Origin: Leptospira kmetyi serovar Malaysia str. Bejo-Iso9
Lineage (GTDB): Bacteria; Spirochaetota; Leptospiria; Leptospirales; Leptospiraceae
Reading direction: 5' to 3'
NCBI RefSeq assembly: GCF_000243735.2
Contig: NZ_AHMP02000003.1
Coordinates: 1,389,001-1,453,000 of the forward strand
Length of the DNA stretch: 64,000 bases
Made by a program: the position numbers and the translations under genes. A model generated the notes under the pieces. The model made no database searches. It saw only the letters and a list, made by a program, of their open reading frames with translations, and was not told where the DNA came from. Positions 1 to 22,092 of this stretch are shown one piece after another (the stretch's first letter is position 1; each line of letters starts with the position of its first letter).

Positions 1-359
1 GTTTTTACGACCTGATACGGAGTTCCGAAAAGAATACAAAGAATTCTTCCCGAAAGATGACTTTCATTTCGGGAGTTCGAAAAATTTCCGTGCACACATT
101 CGTGGATCAAAGCCCAAAGCGTATAAGAAAAGATCGTGGAAAACAAAAGGAGAATCCCAAAAATCCAAAGCCAACTAAACGCGTCTCTGTTTTCGAAGGC
201 GCGAACATCCAAACCGAAACTTTCGAAAAGAATCGATCGAACCTGGATCGCATCCGCAATCGGAATGCAAAAATAAACACACAGAAAGAATACGCTTAAC
301 AAAAACGCGATCGTGCGGTTCGTTTTTTCGGGAAGATTTCTGCGAGGAGCCTGAGACAT
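1..359 (-). CDS. Fatty acid desaturase-like membrane protein, 3' end cut by window edge
   Basis: Reading the minus strand from ATG at 359-357 gives 119 residues, open to the edge of the window, so the C-terminus is missing. Two hydrophobic stretches are visible (about residues 18-36 and 66-84). They are followed by the histidine box HECVH, the first of the three His clusters that bind di-iron in membrane fatty acid desaturases. An in-frame stop lies about 50 bases upstream with no other start codon between, so this start is the only choice, although its ribosome site is weak. By family, the enzyme would desaturate or otherwise oxidise acyl chains in the inner membrane. The second and third His boxes cannot be seen, so the substrate and exact subfamily are open. 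Confidence 0.72.
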   Translation of the reverse strand, partial: MSQAPRRNLPEKTNRTIAFLLSVFFLCVYFCIPIADAIQVRSILFESFGLDVRAFENRDAFSWLWIFGILLLFSTIFSYTLWALIHECVHGNFSNSRNESHLSGRILCILFGTPYQVVK

Positions 360-729
360 CTGCGATCTGAAAAAGGGATTTTTTCCTTTTTGAAAAGAAC
401 GGCGATTTCATGCAATTGAAAATGATCGAAAACGTAGGAACGAATCGTCTCGAGATCCGGAAGGGATGTATTAGAATTGAAGCAAAAGCGGTCGCCGAAG
501 CGCGCCGATCGGATCGATATCTCAAAGCCGCAATCGGAGCGTTCTACCGAAATCGAGATCGACGGCTTTAAAGAATTTCAAAAAATAAAACCGGGCCTGC
601 CTGAAAAGGATGAGAACAATCCACGCAAACCCGGTTTCGAATACGAACCGAACTTCGGATCGGACCGCGTCATCATAACAACATTCAGTTTTTAGAATAT
701 TCTTCTTTCGGAATTAAGAACGGAGAGGA
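360..729. other. Intergenic, no supported gene
   Basis: This 370-base gap lies between the start of the desaturase and the stop of the lipoprotein gene. Short open frames exist on both strands but lack a ribosome site, recognisable domain or protein-like composition. A partial palindrome TTAGAATATTCT sits near 692-703, related to the complete one at 9371-9386. Nothing else is recognised. Confidence 0.5.
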
Positions 730-990
730 TCAATATCCGCCGCCCCCTCCTCCACCGCCTCCGCTGGAGCCCCCGCTGCTACAAACCGCGAGCACGCCCA
801 AATACAAAGAATCGCAGGCGCCCATCGTTGGATTGGAAGCCGAACAAGCCAAATAAGCGGCGGTCGTCGTTTGACATTTCTTTTTATCGTCGTCTTTTTT
901 AGCCTGGTCTTGGTTGAGTCCGTAGTTGGAACAAGACAACAAACTCAACAATGTAAAAACCGTAATTCCCCAAAGAGTTAAAAGCTTCAC
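730..990 (-). CDS. Small lipoprotein with poly-glycine C-terminus
   Basis: The gene encodes 86 residues from GTG at 990, chosen because AGGAGAATTCCA precedes it and the signal peptide then begins correctly. The signal peptide ends in the lipobox LLSC, so the mature protein should start at the lipid-modified Cys. The mature part is hydrophilic, with a Lys/Asp-rich stretch, several further cysteines, and a C-terminus of about nine consecutive glycines ending in Tyr. No domain is recognised. It is one of the many small lipoproteins typical of Leptospira envelopes. The glycine tail is odd and could be a flexible surface extension. The next gene upstream on the other strand starts at 1326. Confidence 0.7.
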   Translation of the reverse strand: MKLLTLWGITVFTLLSLLSCSNYGLNQDQAKKDDDKKKCQTTTAAYLACSASNPTMGACDSLYLGVLAVCSSGGSSGGGGGGGGGY

Positions 991-1325
991 TGGAATTCTC
1001 CTTTTCAAAATCGAAACGAGCTCACTCGAATCATTTTGAGGATAACACCCGCGATCGCAAAAGAAATAGAAAAACGAAATGAACCTCCTCTCGAGGAACA
1101 TACTCATTGTTTTATGGAACAAAGAGGCGCTCTTGTCCGAAGTCGGGCAGATTTTACATTTCAAGTATTTTTCCGGCCGACACTTTGTCGGACCAAATAA
1201 AAATAAATTCTTGCAAGAACGAAAAAACCCGATTCTACGCTTCGATTTTCAAAAGAAGATTCGCAGAACTTTCCGGGATTCAGGAACCTGGTGAAAAATT
1301 CGGGATCGAACGAATCAATCCGCCT
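991..1325. other. Divergent intergenic region between two lipoprotein genes
   Basis: This 335-base region separates two diverging lipoprotein genes and should hold both promoters. I could not pick a convincing -35/-10 pair. Visible structure is a short hairpin (CCGACA-CTT-TGTCGG near 1180) and the perfect 12-base palindrome TTCTTGCAAGAA near 1209-1220, a possible operator. No coding frame is supported. Confidence 0.4.
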
Positions 1326-2369
<1,044 letters not shown>

Positions 2370-2400
2370 AGTAAAGAATTCTTTTTCTAAGGTTTTGTGG

Positions 2401-2410
2401 GAGTTCCCAC
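2401..2410. repeat. GAGTTCCCAC intergenic repeat copy
   Basis: One copy of a short motif found in many gaps of this window. Here it is part of the palindrome GTGGGA-GT-TCCCAC, just after the metallo-hydrolase gene. Confidence 0.5.
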
Positions 2411-2493
2411 GGAGAATCGTTTAGAAAATTCGTTGAAATAAAGAGGATACTGTGATAGGGAAATTTTCTCGATTCTTCCCACCGCCTCTCCAC

Positions 2494-2514
2494 CTCCACC
2501 CAATCAGGGTGGGG
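2494..2514. other. Intergenic hairpin upstream of ruvA
   Basis: CTCCACCC and GGGTGGGG pair around the five-base loop AATCA. No strong T-run follows on either strand, so it is at best an imperfect terminator for the upstream gene. It lies between the metallo-hydrolase and ruvA. Confidence 0.35.
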
Positions 2515-2539
2515 CGCACGTTTTACAGAAGGATCGTCG

Positions 2540-2549
2540 GAGTTCCTAC
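2540..2549. repeat. GAGTTCCTAC intergenic repeat copy
   Basis: A second copy of the dispersed GAGTTCCYAC motif, 44 bases upstream of the ruvA start. Confidence 0.45.
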
Positions 2550-2592
2550 AAAATTCACTTTACTCTAAGTTTCGAAAGCCTCGTGTGGAACC

Positions 2593-3231
2593 ATGATCTC
2601 AGGGCTAAAAGGAATTCTCAAAAAACTGGAAGTCGGTTTTGCGCATATCGAAACCGGCGGCGTAACCTACGAAGTTACGATTTCCTTTAAAACCTATCTC
2701 GAACTCAAAAGCCTTCCTTCCGCAAAAGACGTTCAACTTCATATCTTCCACGCGATGAACGAAAGAGGTCAGAGACTTTTCGGATTCTTAACCGAACAAG
2801 ACAAAGAATTCTTCAAAGTAATCAAAGGCCTTCAAGGAATCGGAGAATTGACGGCGCTCAAAATTCTCTCCTTTTTTTCGGCTGAAGATTTATATAGAAT
2901 CGCTCAAACCGGAGAAGCCAAAGAGCTCGAAAAAATTCCCAAAGTAAAAGGCAAAACGTCGGAAAAGATTTTCTTCGAGGTAAAACAGAATCTAAAAAAG
3001 TTGGAAATCTTTTTGTCGGGTTCCTCAAAAGAACTTTCGGTCGTTCTACCGACCTCTTCCCAAACTCCGGAAGAAGCGGCCTTTTCCAGAAAACGAGAAA
3101 TCGCGATTCTCGGATTGGTTCAATTGGGTTTCGAGGAAAAAACGGCGAGCAAGGAAGTGGATAAGATTTTAAAAAATTCTCCCGAAACTGATCCGGGCGA
3201 GATCATTCGGGAAATTCTGAAAAGTTTGTAA
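2593..3231 (+). CDS. ruvA: Holliday junction branch migration protein RuvA
   Basis: The 212-residue product has the three-domain RuvA layout. An N-terminal OB-fold (about 1-65) begins MISGLKG. The middle has two helix-hairpin-helix motifs, around [10 protein letters not shown] and [12 protein letters not shown]. After a variable linker comes a C-terminal domain III (about 160-212) that contacts RuvB. RuvA tetramers bind the four-way junction and recruit the RuvB ATPase for branch migration. The length is close to the usual family size. The start is the ATG opening the conserved MI-G-L-G sequence. No ruvB or ruvC lies beside it in this window. Confidence 0.95.
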   Translation: MISGLKGILKKLEVGFAHIETGGVTYEVTISFKTYLELKSLPSAKDVQLHIFHAMNERGQRLFGFLTEQDKEFFKVIKGLQGIGELTALKILSFFSAEDLYRIAQTGEAKELEKIPKVKGKTSEKIFFEVKQNLKKLEIFLSGSSKELSVVLPTSSQTPEEAAFSRKREIAILGLVQLGFEEKTASKEVDKILKNSPETDPGEIIREILKSL

Positions 3232-3241
3232 GAGTTCCCGC
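3232..3241. repeat. GAGTTCCCGC intergenic repeat copy
   Basis: A copy of the dispersed motif directly abutting the ruvA stop codon, between ruvA and the converging toxin gene. Confidence 0.4.
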
Positions 3242-3278
3242 AAAGTTCAGTGAACGAACGAGTTTTTGAAAACCAAGA

Positions 3279-3674
3279 TTATCCGACGTGTTTACTTCGA
3301 CTCGAATAGATTTCTTTCTTATCTAAGACCTTAAGGATCTTTTTATCCAACGTCCAAAGTCGTAGCTTCTTACTCTTCGCTTCGTTGATAAGGACCGAGT
3401 CAATCAATCCAATCCCTTTGTCGGTATGTTTATTCTCAAAGGAAAGTTTTCCCGCCGACAAAAAGCTGCCGTCCGAAGTTAAAGAATTTAGGTTTTCCCA
3501 ATATTCTAAAATAAAAGAGACTTCGTGTTTATTCTTACATCCTTGAAGCAACTCTCCAAAAACGACTTCATGAACGATCACTTCCGATGATTCGAGTAAG
3601 TCTTTGAGTTCACTAAAATGAGGTTCATTGCCTCGGAAGAATTCAATCCAAACGGACGTATCTACAAAAATCAT
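3279..3674 (-). CDS. vapC: VapC-family PIN-domain toxin
   Basis: This 131-residue PIN-domain protein has the four acidic positions of the family: Asp5 in FVDTSVW, Glu41 in FGELLQG, Asp92 in GLIDSVL, and Asp110 in WTLDKK. VapC toxins are Mg-dependent ribonucleases that cut tRNA or rRNA when freed from the antitoxin. The start overlaps the antitoxin stop by four bases (ATGA), so the two genes are translationally coupled. All catalytic acids are intact, so the toxin should be active. It converges on ruvA. Confidence 0.9.
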   Translation of the reverse strand: MIFVDTSVWIEFFRGNEPHFSELKDLLESSEVIVHEVVFGELLQGCKNKHEVSFILEYWENLNSLTSDGSFLSAGKLSFENKHTDKGIGLIDSVLINEAKSKKLRLWTLDKKILKVLDKKEIYSSRSKHVG

Positions 3675-3886
3675 TGATTACGGTTCAGATTACGGACTGT
3701 TTCTGCGGAGAAGTTTTCTCGAAACGAAAGCGGGGATTTATTTAATTTGGTATTTAGATTTCTGATTTTGGCCTGTTTTAACCATTCCGTAAGCGCCTTC
3801 TGGAGAGAATCCGTTATGTTTTTTCCCCCGGAGTATTTTTGAATCTCGGCAACGAGATCATCCGGCAGTATCGCGGTCACTTTCAT
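3671..3886 (-). CDS. VapB-like antitoxin, ribbon-helix-helix type
   Basis: The 71-residue protein begins MKVTAILPDDLVAEI, a pattern typical of short antitoxins that pair with PIN toxins: a DNA-binding beta-strand and helices at the N-terminus, and a flexible, polar C-terminus that would wrap the toxin. It is the first gene of the pair and overlaps the toxin by four bases. There is no Shine-Dalgarno before its ATG, and a plausible promoter ends only five bases upstream, so the transcript may be leaderless. Autorepression through the inverted repeat at 3897-3915 is likely by analogy with other vapBC operons. Confidence 0.82.
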   Translation of the reverse strand: MKVTAILPDDLVAEIQKYSGGKNITDSLQKALTEWLKQAKIRNLNTKLNKSPLSFRENFSAETVRNLNRNQ

Positions 3887-3891
3887 ACGAT

Positions 3892-3921
3892 ACTATATAC
3901 GATACAGATTCGTATTTTCAA
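3892..3921 (-). promoter_or_regulatory. Promoter and operator of the toxin-antitoxin operon
   Basis: On the minus strand TTGAAA and TATAGT are separated by 18 bases, and TATAGT ends five bases before the antitoxin ATG. The inverted repeat ATACGA-N7-TCGTAT (3897-3915) occupies the spacer, and a third ATACGA lies at 3885-3890. Position and symmetry suggest an autoregulatory operator for the antitoxin. Confidence 0.55.
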
Positions 3922-4132
3922 GCGTTTAAGGAAGAATTTTCTAAATAATTTACCTCTGCTTTCACACTACCGAGTTCCCATAAATTTCCCCGATTCTCCC
4001 TTACAAGCGCGCCTCACCTTGTGGACGGAACTCCGCCCTCGGAACGTTTCCCCGATTTCGATCCCTTGAAATCATTCGAACTCAAAACTTCCCCACCGAA
4101 TCGCCAATCCTCTGAATTTTTTACTGACACCA

Positions 4133-4142
4133 GAGTTCCTAC
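4133..4142. repeat. GAGTTCCTAC intergenic repeat copy
   Basis: A copy of the dispersed motif about 75 bases upstream of sucC. A degenerate copy ending CCCAT lies at 3972-3981. Confidence 0.4.
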
Positions 4143-4212
4143 CGAAAACATTATAAATTTAGAGTAAACTTTACCTCCTACTAAAAGCACTGAACTAAGT
4201 TCAATGAAGGTT

Positions 4213-5390
<1,178 letters not shown>

Positions 5391-5402
5391 GAGAGAGCAC
5401 AC

Positions 5403-6278
<876 letters not shown>

Positions 6279-6321
6279 CCAGGGTCTATTCTACAAGGGT
6301 CCAAAACGGAAGGAGCACGGA

Positions 6322-7902
<1,581 letters not shown>

Positions 7903-7923
7903 TAGAAAGAGGCCGAGGTACGA

Positions 7924-9357
<1,434 letters not shown>

Positions 9358-9370
9358 CAAGCGATAGTAA

Positions 9371-9386
9371 ATTAGAATATTCTAAT
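9371..9386. promoter_or_regulatory. Perfect 16-base palindrome ATTAGAATATTCTAAT
   Basis: A perfect palindrome in the 41-base gap before the zinc-ribbon gene. A near-identical core TTAGAACATTCTAA lies at 52165-52178, and a looser version at 32152-32167. It could be a repressor site or part of an AT-rich promoter. The binding protein is unknown. Confidence 0.4.
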
Positions 9387-9398
9387 AGAGAGATTTCC

Positions 9399-9635
9399 AT
9401 GCCGACATACGACTACAAATGTAAAGCCTGCGGACAAACGTTCGAGATATTTCATTCCATGAAAGACGACCCCGTTAAAGATTGTCATCTTTGCGGAAAA
9501 CAAGGGGACGTGGAAAGAATGATTTCCAACGGTTCCGGAATCATTTTCAAAGGAACCGGTTTTTACGTGACCGATTATAAAAAGAGCGGTTCCGGTTCGG
9601 GAGAATCCGCGAAATCATCGGCTTCTTCGGATTGA
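9399..9635 (+). CDS. FmdB-family zinc ribbon protein
   Basis: This is a 78-residue protein starting MPTYDYKCKACG, the hallmark of the FmdB putative regulatory family. Two CxxC pairs (Cys8/Cys11 and Cys29/Cys32) would bind one zinc. A GTGFYVTDY segment follows, and the Ser/Gly-rich tail is usual in these proteins. A longer in-frame start exists but lies inside the preceding gene; the conserved N-terminus fixes this one. The exact function of the family is not settled. It is followed 13 bases later by lpxI. Confidence 0.88.
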   Translation: MPTYDYKCKACGQTFEIFHSMKDDPVKDCHLCGKQGDVERMISNGSGIIFKGTGFYVTDYKKSGSGSGESAKSSASSD

Positions 9636-9648
9636 TTCGGTTTTAACC

Positions 9649-11761
<2,113 letters not shown>

Positions 11762-11769
11762 GAAGGTTC

Positions 11770-11791
11770 GGCCGTTTCTCCGGTCGTTTTT
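11770..11791 (+). terminator. Weak intrinsic terminator after lpxB
   Basis: GGCCG and CGGTC pair around TTTCTC (one G-U pair), followed by GTTTTT, nine bases after the lpxB stop. The stem is short, so efficiency is uncertain. Confidence 0.4.
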
Positions 11792-11902
11792 ACTGAAAGA
11801 GTTCGCAACCTTGTAGACAACTCTTCTTCGTGTCGTTGCAGAACATTACGGTCGATGCGAGCATAATCGTTGTGAACGTCTTGGCGGAAGAACGAGTTTC
11901 AT
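11790..11902 (-). pseudogene. Possible frameshifted small lipoprotein
   Basis: On the minus strand a frame ending at TAA 11792-11790 reads KTFTTIMLASTVMFC and then NDTKKSCLQGCELFQ, which looks like a signal peptide with a lipobox (VMFC) and a short cysteine-rich mature part. That frame has no good start codon upstream. A suitable ATGAAACTC begin lies at 11902 in another frame and runs into a stop. A one-base shift near 11882 would join them. It may be a decayed lipoprotein gene, a gene with an unusual start, or chance. There is no clear Shine-Dalgarno. Confidence 0.35.
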
Positions 11903-12348
11903 GAATGCCAATTTTTTCGAAATCGGCTTCGTGAAAACCAATTATTGAAGAAACGCGTATAACGTTTAACGCGAACCGTTATCCGAAGAAAGTCTTTTTA
12001 ATACGACGAGATCGTCTCCCCAAAGTCCCTGCCAAGTGTTCGACTTCAGTTCACGAAATAAAAAATAACCGCTCGGAGTTTCTTCCCCTCTTCTTCTAAG
12101 TTGAAGACCTTCTCCGTCCTCCATCAGATACAACTTGGTTTCGTTGTTTTCCTCCAGAAGGATCGCCTCTTTTTCGCTGATAAACCGGATCTGCATCGCG
12201 GGCACGATCGGAGAAACCCTCCAGGTTCCGATCAGATCGATTCTCGTTTCCGCGCCTTTTCCGATTGGAATATCAGATTTTCTGAATATATAAAGATAAA
12301 TTCCGAAAGTGAGAAGGATCGTCAGAAGAACTCCTGCGACGACTAAGA

Positions 12349-15224
<2,876 letters not shown>

Positions 15225-15226
15225 GT

Positions 15227-17251
15227 CTACGATCCTGTTTTCAATTTTTCAAGCTCGGCGAAGAAGTCATCTGTCTCCTGTTGTCGAACCTCATCATTGG
15301 AAACCCAGTCCATAGTCTCCGAATCGATTTCCGTAAGGAACCGGGAGGCCTGGGTAGCCATTTGCTCCCCAAATTTGCGTCGATTTGCGGCCCCTGTCAA
15401 GCATAAATGCTTCTTAGCCCGGGTCATGGCCACATACAACAAACGCCTTTCCTCGTCCACGGAAGATTCTTCCGTAAGCACCCTGGAGTTGGGGAGAATC
15501 CCCTCTTCCATTCCCGCGACATAAACCGAATCGAATTCCAATCCCTTCGATTGATGAATCGTGAGAAGTTGGACCCGATTGTCTTCCTTATCCTCTTCGG
15601 AAGGAGTTTCGTCCTCCATGAGCAAATTCAGACGATTGATAAAATCGAATAACGTCGGTTTTTCGGGAGAATCGTGATTCTCCTCAAAGTAAGACATCAT
15701 GTTTACGAGTTCGGAAAGATTGAACGAACGCGCCTTGGCGACCTTCTCGTCTTTTTCCTCGAGAAGGATTTCTTTTTCGATTCCGACCTCTTGGATGAAT
15801 TCTCGGAACGCAAAATACATCTTAGGCGCGGTGGAGAATTTCTTTTTGGTCCGTTCGATCAGGTTTACGAAATTGTAAATCTCGGATTGAATCTTCTTTT
15901 GAAGACTCGGTATAAAATCCGGAGATTCGCAGACTCGAAAAAGAATCTCGTATAAGGATTCTCCCATGTGCGCGGCCTTTTCGTGGATGAGAGAAATGCT
16001 TCCCGGTCCGATTCCGCGTTTCGGATAATTCAAAATTCTTAATAAAGACGCGTCGTCTCTCGTGTTCGCGATCAATCGGATATACGAGATCATATCCCGG
16101 ACTTCCTTTCGATCGAAGAAGTTGTAACCGCCCACGAGTTTATAAGGAATGGATCTGCTTCTCAGTTCCTCTTCGAAGGGACGCGTTTGAAAATTGGTTC
16201 TGAAAAGAATCGCGATCTGACTTCCGACTCTCGCGTCTTTGATCATTTCTTCCCGGATACAATCCACGACGTAAGCGGCTTCGTCCTTCTCGTCCATTCT
16301 TTCTATATAACGGATTTTTCTTCCTCCGGGAATGGAAGAGAATAGTTCCTTCGATCTTCTCGAAAGATTGTTTTTGATAAGCGAATTGGCGCCTTGAATG
16401 ATTACCTGGGTCGATCTGTAGTTCTCCAAAAGACGCACAACGTTGGCCTCGGGAAAATCGTTTTCGAATCCGAGAATCAAACTTAGATCCGATCCCCGGA
16501 ACGCGTAGATGGATTGGTCGTCGTCTCCGACCACGCAGAGATTTCGATTCTCCCCCATGAGAGATCTTAAAAAAACGTATTGAGTTTGGTTCGTATCTTG
16601 AAACTCGTCTACCATGAAGTATTGAAATTTCTTGTGATATTCTTCCCTGACTTCCGGAAACTCTTTGAGCAAAACTCCGGGTAGAAGAATGAGATCGTCG
16701 AAGTCGAGCGAGTTCTGTTCTTTCAAAGAATTTTGATAACTGTCGAAGATGAGGTTTGCGATCTGATCCGATTCGACAAGAGAAGAATCCAAATATTCCC
16801 GATACGAAGGTCCGGAGTTTTTGATCCTGGAAATTTTTCCGAGCACCTCGGAGACTTTCGCTTTCTTGAGTTCTACTTTATTAGCAATCAATAATGTAGT
16901 TACGAATCCTTCCTGATCGTTCTGATTTAAAAGAAGAAACGGATGTTTGTATCCCAAAAGTCCGATATGTTTTTTGAGAATGTTGAGTCCGAGAGAATGA
17001 AACGTGGAAAGTACGATTCCTTTGAGCTTTTGTCTCGGAATCATTTTGCGGACCCGCTCTTCCATTTCCCGCGCGCTTTTGTTCGTAAAGGAAAGCGCCA
17101 CGATTTTTCCCGCGGGAACTCCCGCGTTTTCGATCAAATGCGCGATTCGATTCGAGATCACGCGCGTTTTTCCGGAACCGGCTCCGGCAAATATGAGAAT
17201 CGGTCCGTCTACGTGGCGAACCGCCTTTTCCTGTTCAGGATTGAGCTTCAT
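15227..17251 (-). CDS. UvrD/Rep-family ATP-dependent DNA helicase
   Basis: The 674-residue protein is a superfamily 1A 3'-5' helicase. Motifs in order are Q-motif LNPEQEKAV, Walker A AGAGSGKT near residue 22, Ia LSFTNKSA, Walker B DEFQDTN, III VGDDDQSIYAFRG, IV FRTN, V HQSKGLEF, and VI YVAMTRAKK. It would unwind DNA at stalled forks or in mismatch and excision repair. Length and N-terminus fit PcrA, UvrD or Rep equally well, so I do not choose a symbol. The TPR lipoprotein gene follows after two bases, an unrelated operon partner. Confidence 0.93.
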   Translation of the reverse strand: MKLNPEQEKAVRHVDGPILIFAGAGSGKTRVISNRIAHLIENAGVPAGKIVALSFTNKSAREMEERVRKMIPRQKLKGIVLSTFHSLGLNILKKHIGLLGYKHPFLLLNQNDQEGFVTTLLIANKVELKKAKVSEVLGKISRIKNSGPSYREYLDSSLVESDQIANLIFDSYQNSLKEQNSLDFDDLILLPGVLLKEFPEVREEYHKKFQYFMVDEFQDTNQTQYVFLRSLMGENRNLCVVGDDDQSIYAFRGSDLSLILGFENDFPEANVVRLLENYRSTQVIIQGANSLIKNNLSRRSKELFSSIPGGRKIRYIERMDEKDEAAYVVDCIREEMIKDARVGSQIAILFRTNFQTRPFEEELRSRSIPYKLVGGYNFFDRKEVRDMISYIRLIANTRDDASLLRILNYPKRGIGPGSISLIHEKAAHMGESLYEILFRVCESPDFIPSLQKKIQSEIYNFVNLIERTKKKFSTAPKMYFAFREFIQEVGIEKEILLEEKDEKVAKARSFNLSELVNMMSYFEENHDSPEKPTLFDFINRLNLLMEDETPSEEDKEDNRVQLLTIHQSKGLEFDSVYVAGMEEGILPNSRVLTEESSVDEERRLLYVAMTRAKKHLCLTGAANRRKFGEQMATQASRFLTEIDSETMDWVSNDEVRQQETDDFFAELEKLKTGS

Positions 17252-17342
17252 GGGACATGTGACATAATTAGAGTGGGAAAGATTCTGTCAATCCTGTACG
17301 CCCCGAATTCCCAAACTCGTGCAAACTATTTTTGAATCGGTT

Positions 17343-17352
17343 GAGTTCCCAC
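17343..17352. repeat. GAGTTCCCAC intergenic repeat copy
   Basis: A copy of the dispersed motif at the left foot of the imperfect hairpin region 17340-17420. Confidence 0.45.
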
Positions 17353-17464
17353 AGATCGAGCGACGTAGAGCGAGTGAGATGGCCAACGAATAGCGGACGC
17401 TCGTTCCAGTGGCCCTCAACTCAGAGGGGAAATAGCGATCCGCAGTGATCCAGGCAACTTGCAG

Positions 17465-17474
17465 GAGTTCCCAC
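17465..17474. repeat. GAGTTCCCAC intergenic repeat copy
   Basis: A copy of the dispersed motif in the sequence GCAGGAGTTCCCACAT. The same 16 bases occur again at 62021-62036, more than 44 kb away. Confidence 0.5.
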
Positions 17475-17562
17475 ATTTTGGATTCCTAAAAAACGTCATT
17501 CTTCCCGAGGTTCCAATTCTCTCTTGGAGAAAAAAACCTGTTTCGAAACAATGGAGAGGAGA

Positions 17563-18141
<579 letters not shown>

Positions 18142-18142
18142 A

Positions 18143-19399
18143 ATGACTCAAACCAATACAAAACACGATCCCTTTCAAGCCTTACGAGTCGCGGACTACC
18201 GTTCCTTTTTGTTCGGTAAGTTTATGGTGACTCTTTCCATCAGCATCCAAACCACCGTAGTCGGTTGGCAAATGTATCATCTCACGGGAAGCAATTTACA
18301 CGTGGGTTTTATCGGACTCGCGGAAGCGATTCCTTCCATAGCGATGGCATTGTTCTCCGGTTTGATCATCGATTCTTTTCCGAGAAAAAAAATCGTAACC
18401 TCGGCCCTCGGTCTTTTGTCGATCTGCTCTTTACTTCTTCTTGTATTAGTAGTTCCTAATATGAGTTGGATCCTCGCGGACTTCGGAGTGTATCCGATCT
18501 ACGGCGTGATCTTTCTTTCGGGAATCGCGAGAGGATTTTTAAATCCCGCGACCGCGGCGTTTCAAACGCAACTCGTGGATAAGGAAACGTTTCCGAACGC
18601 CGCGACTTGGAGCGGAATCGCTTGGCAGACTTCTTTGGTTCTCGGTCCTCTGACGGGAGGTTTGCTCATCGTAGCCGGTCTTTACTTCGCGTATTCCGTG
18701 GATCTTCTTTTGATGACCTTCGGATTGTCGATGATGCTTCTCGTAAAAGGAAAACCCGTTCCGGAAAAACCGGAAACGAGCGAAACGATCTGGGAAAGTT
18801 TAAGCGGGGGTTGGAAATTCGTTTCCACACATCAGATCATTCTCGGCGCGATTTCACTCGACTTGTTCGCGGTTCTTTTCGGAGGAGCGGTCGCTCTTCT
18901 TCCTTCTTTTACCGAAAAGATTTTAGGACAAAGCCCCGAGATTTTCGGAATTCTCCGTTCGGCTCAAGGAGTCGGCGCGGTTCTTTGCGCGTTCTTTATC
19001 GCCGCAAGACCTCCTAAAAAACATTCGGGATGGATTCTTCTTTCCTGCGTTTTCGGTTTCGGAATCTGTATCATACTTTTCGGACTTTCGGAAGATTATA
19101 GAATTTCCTTTCTTTGTCTCGCGGCCGCGGGAGCCTTCGACATGGTCAGCGTCGTGATCCGTCATACGATCGTTCAGATGCATACGCCCGATCACATGAG
19201 AGGAAGGGTTTCCGCCGTGAATCATATCTTCATCGGTTCGTCGAACGAGATCGGAGAATTCGAATCCGGCGTAACCGCGGAATGGCTCGGAATCCGAAGA
19301 TCCATCGTCGCAGGCGGGGCCTTGACCCTTTTGACCGTCGCCTTTGTGGGCGCGATCGCTCCCCGTCTCCGTAAAATGGAATTGAAAGATATTCTATAA
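18143..19399 (+). CDS. MFS transporter (EntS-like)
   Basis: This is a 418-residue integral membrane protein with about 12 hydrophobic segments. The start [21 protein letters not shown] sequence (here [16 protein letters not shown]) and the loop [10 protein letters not shown] between helices 2 and 3 place it in the major facilitator superfamily, near the EntS/MFS_3 branch that exports siderophores and drugs. The conserved [22 protein letters not shown] late in the protein is typical of that branch. The start lies one base after the Nudix stop with no separate ribosome site, which suggests translational coupling. The substrate is unknown. Confidence 0.85.
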   Translation: MTQTNTKHDPFQALRVADYRSFLFGKFMVTLSISIQTTVVGWQMYHLTGSNLHVGFIGLAEAIPSIAMALFSGLIIDSFPRKKIVTSALGLLSICSLLLLVLVVPNMSWILADFGVYPIYGVIFLSGIARGFLNPATAAFQTQLVDKETFPNAATWSGIAWQTSLVLGPLTGGLLIVAGLYFAYSVDLLLMTFGLSMMLLVKGKPVPEKPETSETIWESLSGGWKFVSTHQIILGAISLDLFAVLFGGAVALLPSFTEKILGQSPEIFGILRSAQGVGAVLCAFFIAARPPKKHSGWILLSCVFGFGICIILFGLSEDYRISFLCLAAAGAFDMVSVVIRHTIVQMHTPDHMRGRVSAVNHIFIGSSNEIGEFESGVTAEWLGIRRSIVAGGALTLLTVAFVGAIAPRLRKMELKDIL

Positions 19400-19439
19400 T
19401 CATTGTATTCTAATTTTCAAATATAGGTAGAATCGATCC

Positions 19440-21965
<2,526 letters not shown>

Positions 21966-22092
21966 TCGATAACCCGCGTTTGTCGGAGTTCCGGCGAACA
22001 CTCGCGAAGGAATTACGGTTGATAAAGGCGGTTTTACTGATACCATCGGCTTTTCCCCGTAATTCCGCCAAAGTAAGCAACGAGGAAAAACA

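Larger units (their letters stand above)
17252..17562. other. Structured intergenic region with two GAGTTCCCAC copies
   Basis: This 311-base divergent gap lies between the helicase and Nudix genes. It holds repeat copies at 17343-17352 and 17465-17474. The stretch 17340-17420 can fold on itself: GTTGAG near 17340 pairs with CTCAAC near 17415, with further inner pairing of GAGCG with CGCTC. No open frame is supported. Confidence 0.45.

Noticed and set aside
175..525. Minus-strand frame of 116 codons overlapping the desaturase start
   Set aside because: The desaturase frame has a His box and membrane helices; this frame has neither and runs out of phase with it.
477..695. Open frame of 72 codons on the plus strand in the first intergenic gap
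   Set aside because: It starts with TTG without a ribosome site, is highly charged without pattern, and resembles no family.
1107..1325. Longer N-terminus for the metallo-hydrolase lipoprotein
   Set aside because: The in-frame extension of 73 residues would bury the signal peptide and lipobox, and its composition is not protein-like.
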